64,000 nucleotides of DNA from Sphingobacterium tabacisoli (lineage in GTDB: Bacteria > Bacteroidota > Bacteroidia > Sphingobacteriales > Sphingobacteriaceae): the NCBI RefSeq assembly GCF_017908035.1, contig NZ_JAEQMU010000002.1:496001-560000 (forward strand), read 5' to 3'. The position numbers were made by a program, and so were the translations under genes. Every line of letters starts with the position of its first letter. Position 1 is the stretch's first letter. The notes under the pieces are model-generated. The model was not told where the DNA came from, searched no databases, and worked only from the letters and a program-made list of their open reading frames with translations. Positions 62,315-64,000 of this stretch are shown in pieces.

Positions 62315-64000
62315 ATGAATAGAATTTTAAGCATGCTATTTTTCGTTTTTTGCTGCGTACAATTGTCTTACGCAACAAAGATCAAAGGAAAGGTACTGGA
62401 CCAACAGACAGGTGAGGCCGTGCCGGGAGCAAGTATCACTTTACTCCATAGCGGTAAGACCGCATTGACGGGGTTGGATGGATCCTTCGAGATCAAGGGA
62501 CTATCTGCAGGAGCGGAAAACATTCGGATCTCTTTTGTCTCTTATGAGACTATTCAAAAAAGTATTCAGGTAGAAAAGGAAGGAACACCCGAGTTTGTAT
62601 TCTATCTGCAGGGTAGCAATCAGCGGTTGATGGAAGTTACGATCAAAGGGAGCCGTAAAGCGGGAGCTGATGATCCCAGTGCCCGTCGTATGGAACGTAA
62701 CGCATCTCAGATTATGAATGTGGTTTCTTCTAGAGCTATCGAGATTTCGCCCGACCTTACAGTAGCAAATGTGATGCAACGGGTGTCTGGGGTCTCCATC
62801 GAGCGTAGCAGCAATGGAGAAGGGCAGTACGCTCTGATCCGGGGGATGGATAAGCGCTATAACACGACGTTAGTGAATGGAGTGAAGATGCCGAGTCCGG
62901 ACAATAAGTACCGCTATGTCCCCTTAGATCTATTTCCATCAGATATGTTAGAACGCTTGGAGGTTTATAAATCTTTGACACCCAATATGGAAGCGGATGC
63001 CATAGGTGGAGTGGTCAATATGGTCATGAAGACGGCTCCTGCAAAGCGAAAGATCGATGCCAATTTTGCACTGGGGTATAACCAACAGTTTTTTGACCGA
63101 GACTTTGGAGGGTTTGATGCCTCTGCTATTAAAGGGAAATCGCCTTATGAACGGAATGGAAAAGACTATAACGCTACACAGTCTGATTTTTCCAAAGGTA
63201 CATTGGATTATACGTACAAGCATCCTATTCCTGATATGGTGGGGAATATTACTTTTGGAGAGCGCTTTTTGGATCAAAAGCTAGGACTTATCATTGGGGC
63301 CAGCTATCAAAATATGCACCGAGGTAGTAATAGCGAGTTTTACAATTCCGCAGTGACGGGTACTGATGCTTTTGCAGTGATTACAAACAAGGTAGACCGG
63401 ATCTATTCAGAGCAGTTGCAGCGATTGGGCTTGCATGGTAAACTCGACTACCAATTCAACCAGGCCCACAAGATTAGTTTTTATAATATGTTTGTCAATC
63501 TGGAAAACCAACAGCTACGCGAGGGCGTGACGACGACCTACAATTCAGAATATAAGCCCCAGCAGGGCAATGCAGAATTGGTGTTTACAACACGTAGCAG
63601 ATTGACTAAACAGCAGATCTATAACGGGACACTGCAAGGGGACCACAACTTTGTAGATGATCGTTTGAAATTACGCTGGTCTGCGGTGTATTCATCGGCA
63701 CGTAATGAGGTACCTCAGAATACGCTGATCAGTCTGAATGGCTTGGAGGAAAACTTTGTACAAAGGCGCACTTCCTTAGTAAACACCGCACCGGTCACTT
63801 ACCGCTGGGAACGAAATACCGATGAGGATTTTGCAGGATACTGGGATTTAGCGTACCGACTGGATAGCGGTGATGGAAAGCTGGAGCTTTCTACAGGAGG
63901 GTTGTATCGAGACAAACGTCGGAGCAGCTTTTATAATAACTATACATTATCGCCATCTGCAGCAGATGCACATGGTATATATGGAGTAGATTTTGAACGC
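62315..64000 (+). CDS. TonB-dependent receptor, truncated by window end
   Basis: A frame open from ATG at 62315 to the window end, 562 codons visible. It has a signal peptide (VQLSYA), a CarboxypepD_reg-like domain (TKIKGKVLDQQTGEAVPGASITLL, about 20-105) and a plug (VVSSRAIEISPDLTVANVMQRVSGVSIER, YALIRGMDKRYNTTLVNGVKMPSPDNKYRYVPLDLFPSDMLERLEVYKSLTPNMEADAIGG). Barrel strands then begin. The DKRYNTTLVNGVKMPSP form defines a distinct receptor subgroup, often with a downstream lipoprotein or phosphatase not visible here. It is behind the TPR-HTH regulator. The substrate is unknown. Confidence 0.87.
   Translation, partial: MNRILSMLFFVFCCVQLSYATKIKGKVLDQQTGEAVPGASITLLHSGKTALTGLDGSFEIKGLSAGAENIRISFVSYETIQKSIQVEKEGTPEFVFYLQGSNQRLMEVTIKGSRKAGADDPSARRMERNASQIMNVVSSRAIEISPDLTVANVMQRVSGVSIERSSNGEGQYALIRGMDKRYNTTLVNGVKMPSPDNKYRYVPLDLFPSDMLERLEVYKSLTPNMEADAIGGVVNMVMKTAPAKRKIDANFALGYNQQFFDRDFGGFDASAIKGKSPYERNGKDYNATQSDFSKGTLDYTYKHPIPDMVGNITFGERFLDQKLGLIIGASYQNMHRGSNSEFYNSAVTGTDAFAVITNKVDRIYSEQLQRLGLHGKLDYQFNQAHKISFYNMFVNLENQQLREGVTTTYNSEYKPQQGNAELVFTTRSRLTKQQIYNGTLQGDHNFVDDRLKLRWSAVYSSARNEVPQNTLISLNGLEENFVQRRTSLVNTAPVTYRWERNTDEDFAGYWDLAYRLDSGDGKLELSTGGLYRDKRRSSFYNNYTLSPSAADAHGIYGVDFER

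Noticed and set aside
1..64000. CRISPR arrays, tRNA or rRNA genes, prophage, transposases
   Set aside because: No spaced repeat arrays, no cloverleaf or rRNA-like segments and no integrase or transposase motifs were found on either strand.

Overview
The window looks like chromosome of a Bacteroidota member, most likely Sphingobacteriaceae (Sphingobacterium-like). The evidence is the AT-rich composition, seven TonB-dependent outer-membrane receptors (one a SusC with its SusD), an ECF sigma/FecR pair, DUF4249, DUF4374 and DUF4274 proteins, LytS/LytTR two-component pairs, and TAnnTTTG-type -7 promoter boxes with few Shine-Dalgarno sequences. I see no rRNA, tRNA, CRISPR array, prophage or insertion sequence. 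The region reads as ordinary accessory chromosome rich in nutrient-uptake loci.

Layout. 0-13 kb: the end of a cysteine-motif protein, an esterase, a VOC protein, a LytS/LytTR pair facing a TonB receptor/DUF4249 pair, an HxlR regulator divergent from a peroxiredoxin-AlkD-like pair, a ClbS/DfsB protein, and a Crp/Fnr regulator with a barrel protein and DoxX. 13-18 kb: a trans-sulfuration PLP enzyme and the first TonB receptor-DUF4374 pair (XusAB-like, probably xenosiderophore uptake). 18-26 kb: an acetate-type symporter with a DUF485 partner, divergent from a three-gene glycosidase run (GH29 fucosidase, GH123-like, GH16). 26-30 kb: pyruvate carboxylase. 30-35 kb: an IlvN-like ACT protein preceded by a leader peptide and attenuator, an OsmC protein and a TonB receptor. 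35-38 kb: a second LytS/LytTR pair, a PAP2 phosphatase and a degenerate DEAD-box protein. 39-45 kb: a duplicated DUF4274 protein and the second TonB receptor-DUF4374 operon, ending in a DoxX-like gene and divergent from an AraC regulator. 45-49 kb: a serine hydrolase and a NUDIX-HAD-LOG run. 49-58 kb: a decayed PorP/SprF-like gene and a sigma-FecR-SusC-SusD-TlpA operon. 58-64 kb: a PAP2-barrel fusion, a TPR-HTH regulator and a TonB receptor cut by the window edge.

The most distinctive element is at 30.43-30.60 kb on the minus strand. A 34-codon ORF absent from ordinary gene lists carries a Val/Ile/Leu-rich run. Its last codons contain a second copy of one arm of a perfect terminator hairpin, and an orphan IlvN-like gene follows 15 nt after the terminator. 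This has the full layout of a branched-chain amino-acid transcription attenuator, but it controls a lone regulatory-subunit homologue with no ilvB, ilvC or ilvD beside it.
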